Assembly: GCA_009377745.1 (NCBI GenBank)
Contig: WHTK01000004.1
Span: 62,001 to 126,000, forward strand
Direction: 5' to 3'
Length of the DNA stretch: 64,000 bases
Origin: Dehalococcoidia bacterium
GTDB lineage: Bacteria > Chloroflexota > Dehalococcoidia > DSTF01 > WHTK01
This document shows, one piece after another, positions 43,286 through 52,158 of this stretch. Under the pieces are notes generated by a model that had not been told where the DNA came from, did not search any database, and saw nothing but the letters and a program-made list of their open reading frames with translations. Position 1 is the stretch's first letter, and every line of letters starts with the position of its first letter. Both the position numbers and the translations under genes were made by a program.

Positions 43286-44368
43286 TCAATGAACGAAGAG
43301 GTCCTTGCCCTTGAACCGCTCGAGCCAAAGCGGTAGCGCCTCGGCGTTGAAAACATGCTCTGGCGTCTCGCCTTTAAGCGCCTTGAGGATGTCGTTGTTA
43401 ACCCATTGAGAGTTCTGGCCCGCGCCGCGGCCGGCCGGCGCCTCAGGTCCCGTGGTCCTTAGAGGCGATCCGCCATGGGGCCGCATGATGACCTTGTTTC
43501 CCATGAAGCGCAGCGGACTCTCAGGTGGTAGAGGTTCCTCTTCATAGGCGTTGAGGGCCGCCCCGGCTATCGTTCCCTTTTCGAGTGCGTTTATCAAGTC
43601 CAGCTCGTTTACGGCGCCGCCACGCGCCGTATTTATCAAGTAAGAAGTAGGCTTCATCATTTCTATTTGCCTTGCGGAGATCATGTGCTTGGTTTCCTTG
43701 TTGAGGACCACGTGTATGGTGACAACGTCTGATTCGCGCAAGAGCGTCTCGAGATCGACGGGCTGCACGCCAAACTCCAGGAAGCGGTACTCGGGGATGT
43801 AGGGATCCGATGCAAGGATATTGATGTTCCAGGGGCGCATGAGGTGGGCCACACGTCCGCCGATGCGCCCGAGACCGACGATTCCGAGAGTGATGCCCTT
43901 GTAGCCGTCCGAGTTACGGCTACCGACGTAGGCGCCCTGGCGACCCTCGGTCCACCAGCCGCCCTCTTTGATCGTTGTGTCCTGGATCATCTGACCCTTG
44001 AGCAGCGAAAGCATGAACATGACCGTCGTCTCGGCGATGTTGCCCCAGTTCGATTCGACCGGTGCGTGCGTCACGAGGACGCCCAGCTCCGACGCGGCCT
44101 CGATGTCGATGTCGTCGACACCCACGGTGGCCTTGGCGACGATGCGCAGGTCGGGCAGCGCCTGCAGCACCCGCCGAGAGGTCGGTGTCGCGCGCATAGA
44201 GCTGCCGGCCAGGGCGACGGCGCCTTTCGCCATGCTGATGTACTCGGCCTCGTAATCGCCGCCCGGCACGTGCCATTGCGGGTTGCCGAGCTGCACCTCG
44301 CAGCCGTTCTGCTCCAGGAACTTATGACTGTCGCCCGTGGGGGCGAAGACGAGCACTTTCGGCGCCAT
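43286..44368 (-). CDS. D-isomer-specific 2-hydroxyacid dehydrogenase
   Basis: About 360 residues (start ATG 44368 behind AGGAAG; the open frame extends to 44410). It interconverts a 2-ketoacid and a D-2-hydroxyacid with NAD(H). The nucleotide-binding domain has GIVGLGRIGGRVA, then TARGG with the catalytic Arg, a Glu in YEEEPLP, and the His in MRPHGGS. Compared with SerA/GyaR the C-terminal part is slightly divergent. It is divergent from the TPP enzyme at 44586 across a region holding the TGACAA-N3-TTGTCA operator, so the two are likely co-regulated. Confidence 0.88.
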   Translation of the reverse strand: MAPKVLVFAPTGDSHKFLEQNGCEVQLGNPQWHVPGGDYEAEYISMAKGAVALAGSSMRATPTSRRVLQALPDLRIVAKATVGVDDIDIEAASELGVLVTHAPVESNWGNIAETTVMFMLSLLKGQMIQDTTIKEGGWWTEGRQGAYVGSRNSDGYKGITLGIVGLGRIGGRVAHLMRPWNINILASDPYIPEYRFLEFGVQPVDLETLLRESDVVTIHVVLNKETKHMISARQIEMMKPTSYLINTARGGAVNELDLINALEKGTIAGAALNAYEEEPLPPESPLRFMGNKVIMRPHGGSPLRTTGPEAPAGRGAGQNSQWVNNDILKALKGETPEHVFNAEALPLWLERFKGKDLFVH

Positions 44369-44491
44369 GATGGCTTCCTTTCTCATCAGTAGAATAGAGA
44401 CCGCTCCCAAGCGAGGATCGCGGCCGGTTGCAGGGACGGGGTAGTCGAATGTATTGAAGGCGCGAGCACGTCCCTAAGCAATGGCGATATG

Positions 44492-44506
44492 TGACAAGAT
44501 TTGTCA
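44492..44506. promoter_or_regulatory. operator site 1 (TGACAA-GAT-TTGTCA)
   Basis: A perfect 15-bp inverted repeat in the divergent promoter region of the hydroxyacid dehydrogenase and TPP enzyme genes, 80 bp before the latter's start. Same motif as sites at 47517, 48726, 48748, 50829 and 50851. Confidence 0.8.
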
Positions 44507-44585
44507 AGCCCGGAACTTGACTGGGCTCGGCAATGAACAATGATGAATGCGACCGTCGTCGCGGGCGACGATGAAGGAGGAAGCC

Positions 44586-46373
44586 GTGCAGAACCTTGAG
44601 ACCAAGCCTGTAGTCGCCGATGACGGCAGCCGGATGAGCCAGGCCGAGTACGGCTCCGATCTCATCGTTGAGATGTTGCGGAACCTGGGCATACCGTATG
44701 TTGCATTGAACCCCGGCGCCAGCTTCCGGGGCATCCACGACTCGCTCGTGAACTTTGCCGGCGGCGGCCCCGAGATGGTGGTCTGCTGCCACGAAGAGAT
44801 CGCTGTCGCTGTCGCCAACGGCTACGCGCGCGCCACCGGCATGCCGGCGGTCGCCGCCGTCCACGACGTGGTCGGCCTGCAGCACGCGACGATGGCGATC
44901 TACGACGCCTGGTGCGCCAAGCTGCCCACGATCATCATCGGCGGGACCGGGCCGATGGCGGCTGAGAACCGCCGCCCCGGCACTGACTGGCTACACACCG
45001 CGCTCGTCCAGGGCAACCAGGTCCGTGACTACGTTAAGTGGGACGACCAGCCATCGAGCATTGCCGCGATCCCCGAATCGCTGATGCGCGCCTACAAGAT
45101 CGCCATGACCGAGCCGTGCGGCCCGGTCTATGTCTGCTTCGATACGGACACCCAGGAAGACCCGATCACCACACCGATCCGCCTGCCGGACCCCAAGCGC
45201 TTCCAGCCGCCCGCGCCCATGGCGCCGGACCCGGCAGCCCTGGAGCAGGCGGCGGAGTTGCTCGCGCAGGCCCAGTGTCCGGTGATCATGGCAGGGGCAG
45301 TCGGGAGGCACCCGGAGGCGCTGGCGCCGCTGCAGGAGCTCGCCGAGTTGCTGCAGGCGCCGGTCGTGGCCAACGGCTACGCCCTGCCGACCGCTCATCC
45401 GCTCAACGCCAGCTCTCAGCGCCAGGACGCCCTGCGTGACGCCGACGTGGTGCTGGCCCTCGACTTCGTCGACCTTGCCGGCGCTTTCAGCCAGACCAGC
45501 GGCATCAAGGACCGCAGCGAGTTTCCTCAGTACATCAAGCCGGCGACCAGGGTCATCCACATCAGCCTCTGGGATCTGGTTCAGGGTAGCTGGGCCAGCG
45601 ACTACCAGCGCCTCGCCCCCATCGACGTCCCGATCGCGGCCGATACGCGGCTGGCCCTGCCGCTGCTGGTCGAGGCTTGCCGCCGCAACCTATCGCGCGA
45701 CTCCGGCAGCAGCCGTCGCTTGAGCGAGCGCCGCGAAGCCATCGACGTGATGCAGGCCAGAGGGCAGGAGCGCCGGCAGGCGAACTCACGTCGCGACTGG
45801 GACGCGCGCCCAATCTCGATGAGCCGGCTTAATGCCGAGCTTTGGGAGGCCGTAAAGGGTAAGCCCTGGACTGGTGGCGGGAGACCGGGGTGGGAGGTAA
45901 CTGGGCCCGAGCAGGTCGCGGCCAGCGCCGGCGGTGGCGGCGGCTCCGGCGGCCTTGGTCTGGCAATGGGCAGCGCCATCGGCGTCGCTCTGGCACATAA
46001 GGATTCCGGCCGGTTCCACGTCCACGTCATGGGTGACGGCCAGCTGCTCTACACGCCCAGCTCGCTGTGGACGCTGGCTAACCTCGGCCTGCCGATCCTG
46101 ACGATCGTTAACAACAACCGCCTCTATGGCAATGACGAGGGGCACCAGGAGCATCTCGCACGCCTGCGGGGCCGGCCTGTGGAGAACAAGGGCATCGGCA
46201 TTTCGCTCGACAACCCGAACACTGACTTCGCGACTCTGGCGCGCTCATTCAACGTCGAGGGCTTCGGACCTGTTGAAGATCCCGAGGACCTCAAGGGCGT
46301 GCTCGATCAGGCTGTGAAAGCAGTCATGGAAGGACGTCCTGTCCTCGTTGACGTGATAACAGCCAACGATTAG
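44586..46373 (+). CDS. thiamine-diphosphate-dependent enzyme (benzoylformate decarboxylase/acetolactate synthase-like), copy 1
   Basis: About 595 residues. The GTG at 44586, 5 nt after AAGGAGG, matches the start of its paralogue at 57716 (both begin MQ-x-LE and reach YGSDLIVEM within 35 residues). The PYR domain has catalytic Glu70 in CCHEEIAVAVANGYAR. The PP domain has GDGQLLYTPSSLW and ends the TPP motif with IVNNNRLYGND. The N-N ending and the LNPGASFRGIHDSL opening place it with decarboxylase-like TPP enzymes more than anabolic AHAS. Likely a 2-ketoacid substrate. It is preceded by operator site 1. Confidence 0.88.
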   Translation: MQNLETKPVVADDGSRMSQAEYGSDLIVEMLRNLGIPYVALNPGASFRGIHDSLVNFAGGGPEMVVCCHEEIAVAVANGYARATGMPAVAAVHDVVGLQHATMAIYDAWCAKLPTIIIGGTGPMAAENRRPGTDWLHTALVQGNQVRDYVKWDDQPSSIAAIPESLMRAYKIAMTEPCGPVYVCFDTDTQEDPITTPIRLPDPKRFQPPAPMAPDPAALEQAAELLAQAQCPVIMAGAVGRHPEALAPLQELAELLQAPVVANGYALPTAHPLNASSQRQDALRDADVVLALDFVDLAGAFSQTSGIKDRSEFPQYIKPATRVIHISLWDLVQGSWASDYQRLAPIDVPIAADTRLALPLLVEACRRNLSRDSGSSRRLSERREAIDVMQARGQERRQANSRRDWDARPISMSRLNAELWEAVKGKPWTGGGRPGWEVTGPEQVAASAGGGGGSGGLGLAMGSAIGVALAHKDSGRFHVHVMGDGQLLYTPSSLWTLANLGLPILTIVNNNRLYGNDEGHQEHLARLRGRPVENKGIGISLDNPNTDFATLARSFNVEGFGPVEDPEDLKGVLDQAVKAVMEGRPVLVDVITAND

Positions 46374-46384
46374 GGGCTCCAGCC

Positions 46385-46603
46385 TCAGCCTGCTCGGACG
46401 TTTGAGCTCCCAAGTCTCCGGAAGACGGCCGTGTAGACCACGTGCGCGCTTTCGTGATCTTCGGTGCTATCTGGGAAGGCGACGACCAGCTCCCAGCCGG
46501 CGTCCCTTTGCTCGGCCAGGTTGTGCTTCTGGATCACTTCGCTGGTGTGGACGACGGTGTACTCGTATTGGCAGTCGTGCTCCGGATCAAATGAATCCGT
46601 CAA
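46385..46603 (-). CDS. DUF4177-like small protein
   Basis: A 72-residue protein. YEYTVVHTSEV followed by LAEQRDAGWELVVAFP and VVYTAVFRRL has the strand-helix-strand pattern of DUF4177 proteins (small soluble proteins of unknown role). It starts 6 bp after the stop of the HTH regulator gene on the same strand, so it is probably co-transcribed with it. It converges on the TPP gene. Confidence 0.65.
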   Translation of the reverse strand: MTDSFDPEHDCQYEYTVVHTSEVIQKHNLAEQRDAGWELVVAFPDSTEDHESAHVVYTAVFRRLGSSNVRAG

Positions 46604-46609
46604 CGACGC

Positions 46610-47479
46610 TTACCGCAACGACCAGTGCAGGACAGGGTCCACCTTCACCGTTGGTGGGCCCTTGAGCCTCAGGCCCGCAAGTGCCTGGTTGGCAAGATCG
46701 TCGGTCGGGACGTACTCCCTTAGGTAAAAGAATGGCGGGAAATAGATGCGAGACATGAACACGCGATAGGTGCCGACATCCTCCGTAACCACCTCTTCGG
46801 GTGCGCCCAGCAGTGACGGCTCCGAGTCTTGCTCCAGCGGGATCGATGCCCATCGCTCCTGGAAGCCGGGAATGTCTGAGAGTTCCTGGAGCATGCGGAT
46901 GTAGCCGGGGGAGCCACAGAAGCCGGCTGTCTCCGCCCAAGTAGTCTGGATCCAGTAGCGCAGGCGCGCCTCCGTGGAGCCGTGATACTCGCCGCGGGTG
47001 TCGAAGATGCTCGCCAGCAGGTGCGTGTCGGACGCCATCGGGCCGAACTCGATCTGAAGGGCGCCGGCGTAGCTATTCCAGCCACGAATGTAGAAGAGGT
47101 CGTCTACCAGATAGGCGGGAAACTCGGTTCGGAGCAAACGCGTGGCGCGCTCCAGAAAGAGAGGCACATTTGCCTTCATGCCGGCGCGCCGGTTGATGAA
47201 GGCGCGCATGATGAAGTTGGTCTGAAACGGCGTGAGACTGAAGAAGTCGGCCAGGGCCCGAAGGTCAGAACCGCTGGGCTGGGAAAAACCGGTCTCCCAG
47301 CGGTGGATTGTCCGCCAGGAGACACCCAGGCGATTGCCCAACTCCTCCAGGGAGCAGCTGTGTCCATTCTCGTCGCGGACGCGGAGGCGGAATGACCGGA
47401 GCCACTCGCCGGGCAGCGTAGGAAAGGCTATGCGAACTGATTGCTTCGTCATCACGGTCGCCCCGGTTAGTGGGGACAT
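46610..47479 (-). CDS. HTH (XRE) regulator with MmyB-like ligand-binding domain
   Basis: About 289 residues. The N-terminal helix-turn-helix (LEELGNRLGVSWRTIHRWETG, here quoted as SLEELGNRLGVS and WRTIHRWETG) is near residues 40-60. It is followed by a C-terminal MmyB-type domain with PAYLVDDLFYIRGWNSYAGAL near 120 and a conserved W/Y-rich end. The open frame reaches 47542, but then the operator at 47517-47531 would be inside the gene. Starts at 47479 (MSPLTG) or 47452 (MTKQSV) leave it upstream, fitting autoregulation. It is the likely binder of the six TGACAA-N3-TTGTCA sites and may sense a fatty acid or other small ligand. Confidence 0.8.
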   Translation of the reverse strand: MSPLTGATVMTKQSVRIAFPTLPGEWLRSFRLRVRDENGHSCSLEELGNRLGVSWRTIHRWETGFSQPSGSDLRALADFFSLTPFQTNFIMRAFINRRAGMKANVPLFLERATRLLRTEFPAYLVDDLFYIRGWNSYAGALQIEFGPMASDTHLLASIFDTRGEYHGSTEARLRYWIQTTWAETAGFCGSPGYIRMLQELSDIPGFQERWASIPLEQDSEPSLLGAPEEVVTEDVGTYRVFMSRIYFPPFFYLREYVPTDDLANQALAGLRLKGPPTVKVDPVLHWSLR

Positions 47480-47516
47480 TATCCACGAATCGAAGCCGCC
47501 TTGAATCTCTAATATG

Positions 47517-47531
47517 TGACAAACCTTGTCA
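47517..47531. promoter_or_regulatory. operator site 2 (TGACAA-ACC-TTGTCA), regulator's own promoter
   Basis: A perfect inverted repeat 38 bp upstream of the preferred regulator start and 86 bp past the end of the amidohydrolase gene. It suggests autoregulation. Confidence 0.78.
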
Positions 47532-47613
47532 GGAGCCCACAATCGCCGCCCTTGAGGCCATAAAAGTCGGCCGCCTGGAATGCAACGCCTTCCTTTGCCC
47601 AGCCCGAAGCGTG

Positions 47614-48662
47614 TTAGAGGCCAAGGAACTCCCGCGGATTCGTTTCGAGGATGCGCTGTTTATCGGCCCCCGAAAGCCCCGGCATCGCCATCAGGTCTGG
47701 GATGGCGCTAGGCCAGAGGCCGTTGGGATCGCGGTGGTGGAAGTCGCTGCCCAACATGAAGCGGTGGTCCGGTACCATGCGCACGACATCGCCGAGATAG
47801 GGCTCGGCGGTGTGGATTGTCATGTGGAGCTGGTGCACATACTGGCTGGGCTTGCTCTGAAGAGCGGCGGCCTTCGACTGCGCGACACTGGGCGTCTCGG
47901 CGGCGTGGTAGATGTCGAGCCGGTTCAGGAGGTAGGGCAGCCAGCCGGCGCCGGCTTCGAAGAAGCCGAACTTGAGAGTTGGAAACCGGTCTAGGGTGCC
48001 GCTAAAAATCAGGTGAGCAATCGAAAGCATGTAGGTGAACGGGAATCCCAAGGCTGATGCTAAGAAGCCATACTCGGAGCCGCCGAAACGATCTGCGCCG
48101 ACGAGCACGGGATTGAATGGCTGGGTATTCGAAGTGCGGGCTGCCCTATGCACCAGCAGTGGGACGCCCAACTCCGCGACCTTCTCGTAGAACGGGTAGA
48201 GTTCCTCTGAGCCGAGGGGACGTCATCGAAGCCGCCGAGGACCTTGATCGCCCTGAAGCCGAGTTGGTTGACTGCCCTATCAGCCTCTTTGACTGCCTCC
48301 TGCACCTCCGGTAGATGGACCCAGGCAACGCCGATGAAGCCATGCTGCCCCTTTAGGTCATCAGCTACTGCGTCGTTGTAAGCGCGGGCGAGAGAGCAAC
48401 CCACGTCCGGAGCGACCTCGTAGATCAGCGGGCGATTCTCCGGTATGAGGACCTGGAGGTCGAAGCCCTGCTGGGCCATCTGAGAGGTCCTCTCCGCCAA
48501 GTTCCAGCCGGCCTCTGGCCAGGACGCGCAGACGGCGCCGTCGCGGAGACAGACGACCCGACCGTCGCGGGTCTCCTGCGTCATCAGGGCACGAGCCTTG
48601 GAGTTATCGACGTAGTCGAGCCATCGGAAGGGCATGTAGTGGGTGTCCGTATCGATGTACAT
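47614..48662 (-). pseudogene. amidohydrolase family protein, frameshifted
   Basis: Two overlapping frames (48060-48662 and 47614-48171) together form one ~350-residue metal-dependent amidohydrolase of the ACMSD-like Amidohydro_2 group. The N-terminal part shows YIDTDTHYMPF (metal His) and the C-terminal part LLVHRA, FFEAGAGWLPYLL and LGSDFHH. An AG duplication (CTCT at + 48205-48208) separates them. Removing one AG gives VPSAQELYPFYEKVAELGVPLL in pieces VPSAQELYPF and YEKVAELGVPLL. It probably hydrolyses or decarboxylates a cyclic or aromatic acid. Its promoter region, shared with the receptor gene, holds operator sites 3 and 4. Whether it is functional depends on the indel being real. Confidence 0.75.
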
Positions 48663-48725
48663 CTCGAATCCTCTTTCTGCTAGAAAACTATGCAGATGGC
48701 TATGACCTCAATAAATCTCCCGATA

Positions 48726-48762
48726 TGACAAATTCTGTCACCTAGCCTGCCAAGCCTTGTCA
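48726..48762. promoter_or_regulatory. operator sites 3 and 4 in tandem
   Basis: TGACAA-ATT-CTGTCA (48726-48740) and TGCCAA-GCC-TTGTCA (48748-48762), each one base off the perfect palindrome, 22 bp apart start to start (two helical turns). They lie between the amidohydrolase start (48662) and the solute receptor start (48919). Confidence 0.75.
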
Positions 48763-48918
48763 GGTTTCTGCGTGGTAAGGCTTAACCTCCCTCCCTATCC
48801 TCGTGGCAACAGCGTGGTGGGGCGGCAGCACGGGGAAAGTCTGCGGCCTCTTCGTTAAACCTCGATTCACTTGGCGTGCGGCTCCGGGCCTCAGGTTCAG
48901 TTCACATGGAGGGGGAAG

Positions 48919-50721
48919 ATGGAACAGAATTACTGGTCGGCTGTGCTCACACGAAGGCAATTGACTCGGCGTAGGCTTCTTAGCGGTGCGGCCGGCGTGG
49001 CCACAGGCGGCGCCGCTCTCAGTCTCATCGGCTGTGGTGGTGGTGGTGGTGATGACGCCGGCGTGGAGGGCGACGCTTCTGGCTTACTCGGTAAGGCTGA
49101 AGACACAACTAGTAAAGCCATCCCGGGAGGGTCCCTTCCTGACTACTACACGGGCGACTACACCACCCTGGACCCAATCACGAATGTTTCGAGCATTACC
49201 CGCGGTTATTACCCGCACACGTACACAATGCTCTTCAAGAGCGGGCTCAGTACCACGAAAACGCCCGGCACCGCTGAGATCACGGGTGACTCGGCCCAAT
49301 CATGGGAGATGTCTGAAGACGGCACCCAGTTGACCGTGAAGGTCCGGCCGAACCATAAGTTCGACCAGCGTCCTCCGACAAACGGCCGCGCGATGACATC
49401 GGCCGACATTAAGTGGAGCTGGGACCAGTTCGAGGGAAGGAACTTCTTCGCAACTGACCTTGCGAATTCACGCAACCCGGACGCCCCTGTCGAATCGGTC
49501 ACGGCGCCAGACATGAATACTCTCGTCTTTAAGATGGCGTCTCCCTCAGGGATCATCGTGGATTTGTTCTCTCTCCATTTCTTCTACGTGATGCCTCAAC
49601 TCGAGTCGTTCGATTTCCAGATGGATATGCGGGGCGCCGGCCCCTACTTCCTGAAAGAATACAGGCCAAGCGAGAGCGTGACATTCTCCAAGAACCCAGA
49701 CTGGTACGAGTCCCCCCGGCCATACTTCGACACAATCAAGCGGAGCTTGCTGCCGGAGTACGCGACAGGTCTTGCTCAGTTCGTCGCTGGCAACATCTGG
49801 ACCTGGGACGCCAGGGCGACGGATCTTATCCCAACCAAACGCGCCAATCTGGATATGCTCATGCTGCCGGTCCCAAACGTCAGCAGGAGCGCGAGCTTCT
49901 ACACCTTCTCCAAGCGTGACGGCTCGATCTGGAAAGACGTGCGCCTGCGGCGAGCCCTCTCCATGTCCATGGAACGTGATTTGCTCATACACGCCCTCAA
50001 CAATCTCAATGAGTTCGAGACTGCTGGCCTGCCCATCTCCACCTACTGGAACAGCCACGTTGCCGCCGGGCAGCCTGAATGGCTCGATCCAAAGGGTACC
50101 GGACTCGGTGAAGGCGCAAAGTATTTCAAGTTCGACCTGGCAGAGGCCAAGAAACTCGTGGAGGCGGCTGGCCTGCAGACGCCGGTGAAATCGACGATTG
50201 CTGATTACTCGGATAGGACCCCGGAGCGCTTTAAGGAAACTCTAACTATCGCACAGCAGATCACCCAGGCTGGGGTCTTTAACATGGAGGCGGAGCCGTT
50301 GCTCTACGGCAGTAGTTGGCGCGCGGCGCGCCAGAGCGGTGGCATGGGTTTCGACGGACTAGTGCACCACAGCGGTAATAGCAACCCCACGGGACAGCAA
50401 CTTCCCGCCTTTTTCACACCGAACGGAAGCAACACCTCGTCGGCAATCCCCATCCCCAATGTGACGGAGGCTGTCTACAAACTCAGAGGGTTGACCGATG
50501 CCGCGCAGAGGGAAGCACTGGTCCATGAAATCCAGAAGCAGCTTGCCCTTGAATGGCCCATGATGACCCAGCCTGGCGATGCGCCGCTCTTTACGCTGCA
50601 GTGGCCGTGGCTTCGCAATTCGAACGTGTTTAAGACCATCAACCCCGATACGGCGCGATTATTCGCCTGGATGTGGTACGACAAAGATTTGCATGAGAGA
50701 TCATCAGAAGGGTCTAAATAG
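48919..50721 (+). CDS. Tat-exported lipoprotein, ABC-type peptide/solute-binding protein family 5
   Basis: About 600 residues. The start ATG 48919 follows GGAGGGGG. The leader RRQLTRRRLLSGAAG carries twin arginines, and Cys near residue 40 in LSLIGC is a lipobox, so it is a Tat-exported lipoprotein. The mature part matches SBP family 5 (DppA/OppA-like): GDSAQSWEMSEDGTQLTVKVR, MTSADIKWSWDQF and FSKNPDWYE. No permease or ATPase genes lie nearby, so it is an orphan receptor. It sits in the operator-controlled region and may capture the substrate of the amidohydrolases and TPP enzymes. Confidence 0.88.
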   Translation: MEQNYWSAVLTRRQLTRRRLLSGAAGVATGGAALSLIGCGGGGGDDAGVEGDASGLLGKAEDTTSKAIPGGSLPDYYTGDYTTLDPITNVSSITRGYYPHTYTMLFKSGLSTTKTPGTAEITGDSAQSWEMSEDGTQLTVKVRPNHKFDQRPPTNGRAMTSADIKWSWDQFEGRNFFATDLANSRNPDAPVESVTAPDMNTLVFKMASPSGIIVDLFSLHFFYVMPQLESFDFQMDMRGAGPYFLKEYRPSESVTFSKNPDWYESPRPYFDTIKRSLLPEYATGLAQFVAGNIWTWDARATDLIPTKRANLDMLMLPVPNVSRSASFYTFSKRDGSIWKDVRLRRALSMSMERDLLIHALNNLNEFETAGLPISTYWNSHVAAGQPEWLDPKGTGLGEGAKYFKFDLAEAKKLVEAAGLQTPVKSTIADYSDRTPERFKETLTIAQQITQAGVFNMEAEPLLYGSSWRAARQSGGMGFDGLVHHSGNSNPTGQQLPAFFTPNGSNTSSAIPIPNVTEAVYKLRGLTDAAQREALVHEIQKQLALEWPMMTQPGDAPLFTLQWPWLRNSNVFKTINPDTARLFAWMWYDKDLHERSSEGSK

Positions 50722-50722
50722 A

Positions 50723-50742
50723 GGCCTTGTCGTAGGAAGGCC
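50723..50742 (+). terminator. weak terminator-like hairpin after the receptor gene
   Basis: GGCCTT-8 nt-AAGGCC directly after the stop codon; no T-tract follows, so termination strength is uncertain. Confidence 0.35.
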
Positions 50743-50828
50743 CTCATCATAAGGTCGCCAGCGGAAACCCACGGCCTGATTTCTCGAAGATGAATTTATG
50801 GCTGACCCAAAGCCCTAAGCCTCATTTA

Positions 50829-50865
50829 TGACAAATCCTGTCGTAGAACTTGCCAGAGCTTGTCA
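50829..50865. promoter_or_regulatory. operator sites 5 and 6 in tandem
   Basis: TGACAA-ATC-CTGTCG (50829-50843) and TGCCAG-AGC-TTGTCA (50851-50865), again 22 bp apart start to start, and followed by AGG-(T/A)TTCTGCGTGG as at 48763. The whole promoter module is thus duplicated upstream of the receptor and of the amidohydrolase at 51001. Confidence 0.75.
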
Positions 50866-51000
50866 GGATTCTGCGTGGTCACGCGCGATCGAGACAACTA
50901 CCATTAGCAGCGGCTAAAGACGGTCTGCTGTGCTGCAATCGCGGTGGATGGACACAGATCGTTAAGTTACCTGACTTGCTCAATCTGAAAGGAGCGGTTT

Positions 51001-52068
51001 ATGACGGTTGCAGAAGACCAGAACGTACTGATTTCGGCGGATTCTCACGTGATGGAGCCCTTCGACCTGTGGCAGAAGGAGCTCCCGGCGGAGTTCCGCG
51101 AAGGAGCGCCCAAGTTCAGCCCTCCGCGTGAAGGCGGTGGCGGCGAAGGCGGCAACAAACCCGGCGGCTTTGACCCGCACGAGCGCCTGAAGGAAATGGC
51201 GCAGGACGGCGTTAGCGCTGAGGTCCTTTACCCGACTCGGGCAATGCGAATGTTCGGCTTGGAGGACCAGACGCTGCAGGAGGCGTGCTTCAAGGTCTAC
51301 AACGACTGGATCATCAACTACTGCAACATCGCTGGCGACCGCCTGCTGGGTATCCCGGCCATCTCCGTCTACAGCATCCCAAACGCGATCAAAGAGCTCG
51401 AGCGCTGCCGCGACGCCGGTCTGCGAGGCGCAATGATCTGGCAGGCTCCTCGCCCAGATCTGCCGCTCTATCACGAGCACTACAACCCGTTCTGGGAAGC
51501 CTGTCAGCGGATGAAGATGCCGGTAAACCTGCACATCTTGACCGGCTTTAGCTACCACCAGACCACGGGCGGCGGCGGCGGCCACGGCTCCCTGGGAGTT
51601 GAGGCCTATCGAAACAGCGTCAACAACAAGATGATTGACGGCGCTCAGGGTCTCTTCGATGTCGTCATGTACGGCGTGCTCGATCGGTACCCGGAACTCA
51701 AGTTCGTCATCGTCGAGAATGAGATCGGCTGGATTCCATTCCTGGTGCAGCAGTGGGACTACTACAACCACCGCTTCGGCAAGGTGAACCCTCTGCCGAT
51801 GGAGCACGACCCCAGCTTCTACGTCGAGCGGCAGATCTACGCCACGTTCTTCAACGACAGCGTCGGCGCCCACCTGCTGAGCCGCTGGGGACAGGACAAC
51901 CGCATGTGGTCCAGCGACTACCCGCATGGCAACAGCACCTGGCCCAACTCCCGCAAGGTGATCGAGCGCGACCTCGGCTATCTGCCGGAGGACATGAAAG
52001 CCAAGATCGTCCGCGAGAACGTCGCGAAGCTTTACGACATCAAAGTACCGACGCTTCTGTCGGTATAG
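51001..52068 (+). CDS. amidohydrolase family protein (ACMSD-like)
   Basis: A 355-residue Amidohydro_2 enzyme. ISADSHVMEP (metal ligand region, about 12-21), VNLHILTGF (metal His near 178), FVIVENEIGWIPFL and MWSSDYPHGNSTWP (metal Asp) are all present. A Gly-rich loop near 40-55 (GGGGEGGNKPGG) and GGGGGH near 195 are notable. Related enzymes decarboxylate or hydrolyse aromatic or heterocyclic acids. ATG 51001 has AAAGGAGC 8 nt upstream. It is under operator sites 5/6 and is followed by a strong terminator. Confidence 0.88.
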   Translation: MTVAEDQNVLISADSHVMEPFDLWQKELPAEFREGAPKFSPPREGGGGEGGNKPGGFDPHERLKEMAQDGVSAEVLYPTRAMRMFGLEDQTLQEACFKVYNDWIINYCNIAGDRLLGIPAISVYSIPNAIKELERCRDAGLRGAMIWQAPRPDLPLYHEHYNPFWEACQRMKMPVNLHILTGFSYHQTTGGGGGHGSLGVEAYRNSVNNKMIDGAQGLFDVVMYGVLDRYPELKFVIVENEIGWIPFLVQQWDYYNHRFGKVNPLPMEHDPSFYVERQIYATFFNDSVGAHLLSRWGQDNRMWSSDYPHGNSTWPNSRKVIERDLGYLPEDMKAKIVRENVAKLYDIKVPTLLSV

Positions 52069-52073
52069 CTACC

Positions 52074-52124
52074 AAAGCAGGCTGCAAGCGAAGCTTCATT
52101 AAAGCTAAGCTTGTGGCCTGCTTT
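52074..52124 (+). terminator. Rho-independent terminator after the amidohydrolase
   Basis: Stem AAAGCAGGC (52074-52082) with GCCTGCTTT (52116-52124), continuing into TT (T5 run 52122-52126). The loop contains inner repeats of AAGCTT. A smaller hairpin ACCGAC/GTCGGT lies just before the stop codon (52047-52064). Confidence 0.75.
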
Positions 52125-52158
52125 TTCTAGACGGGCAAACGCTAGAAGGACTGACACC

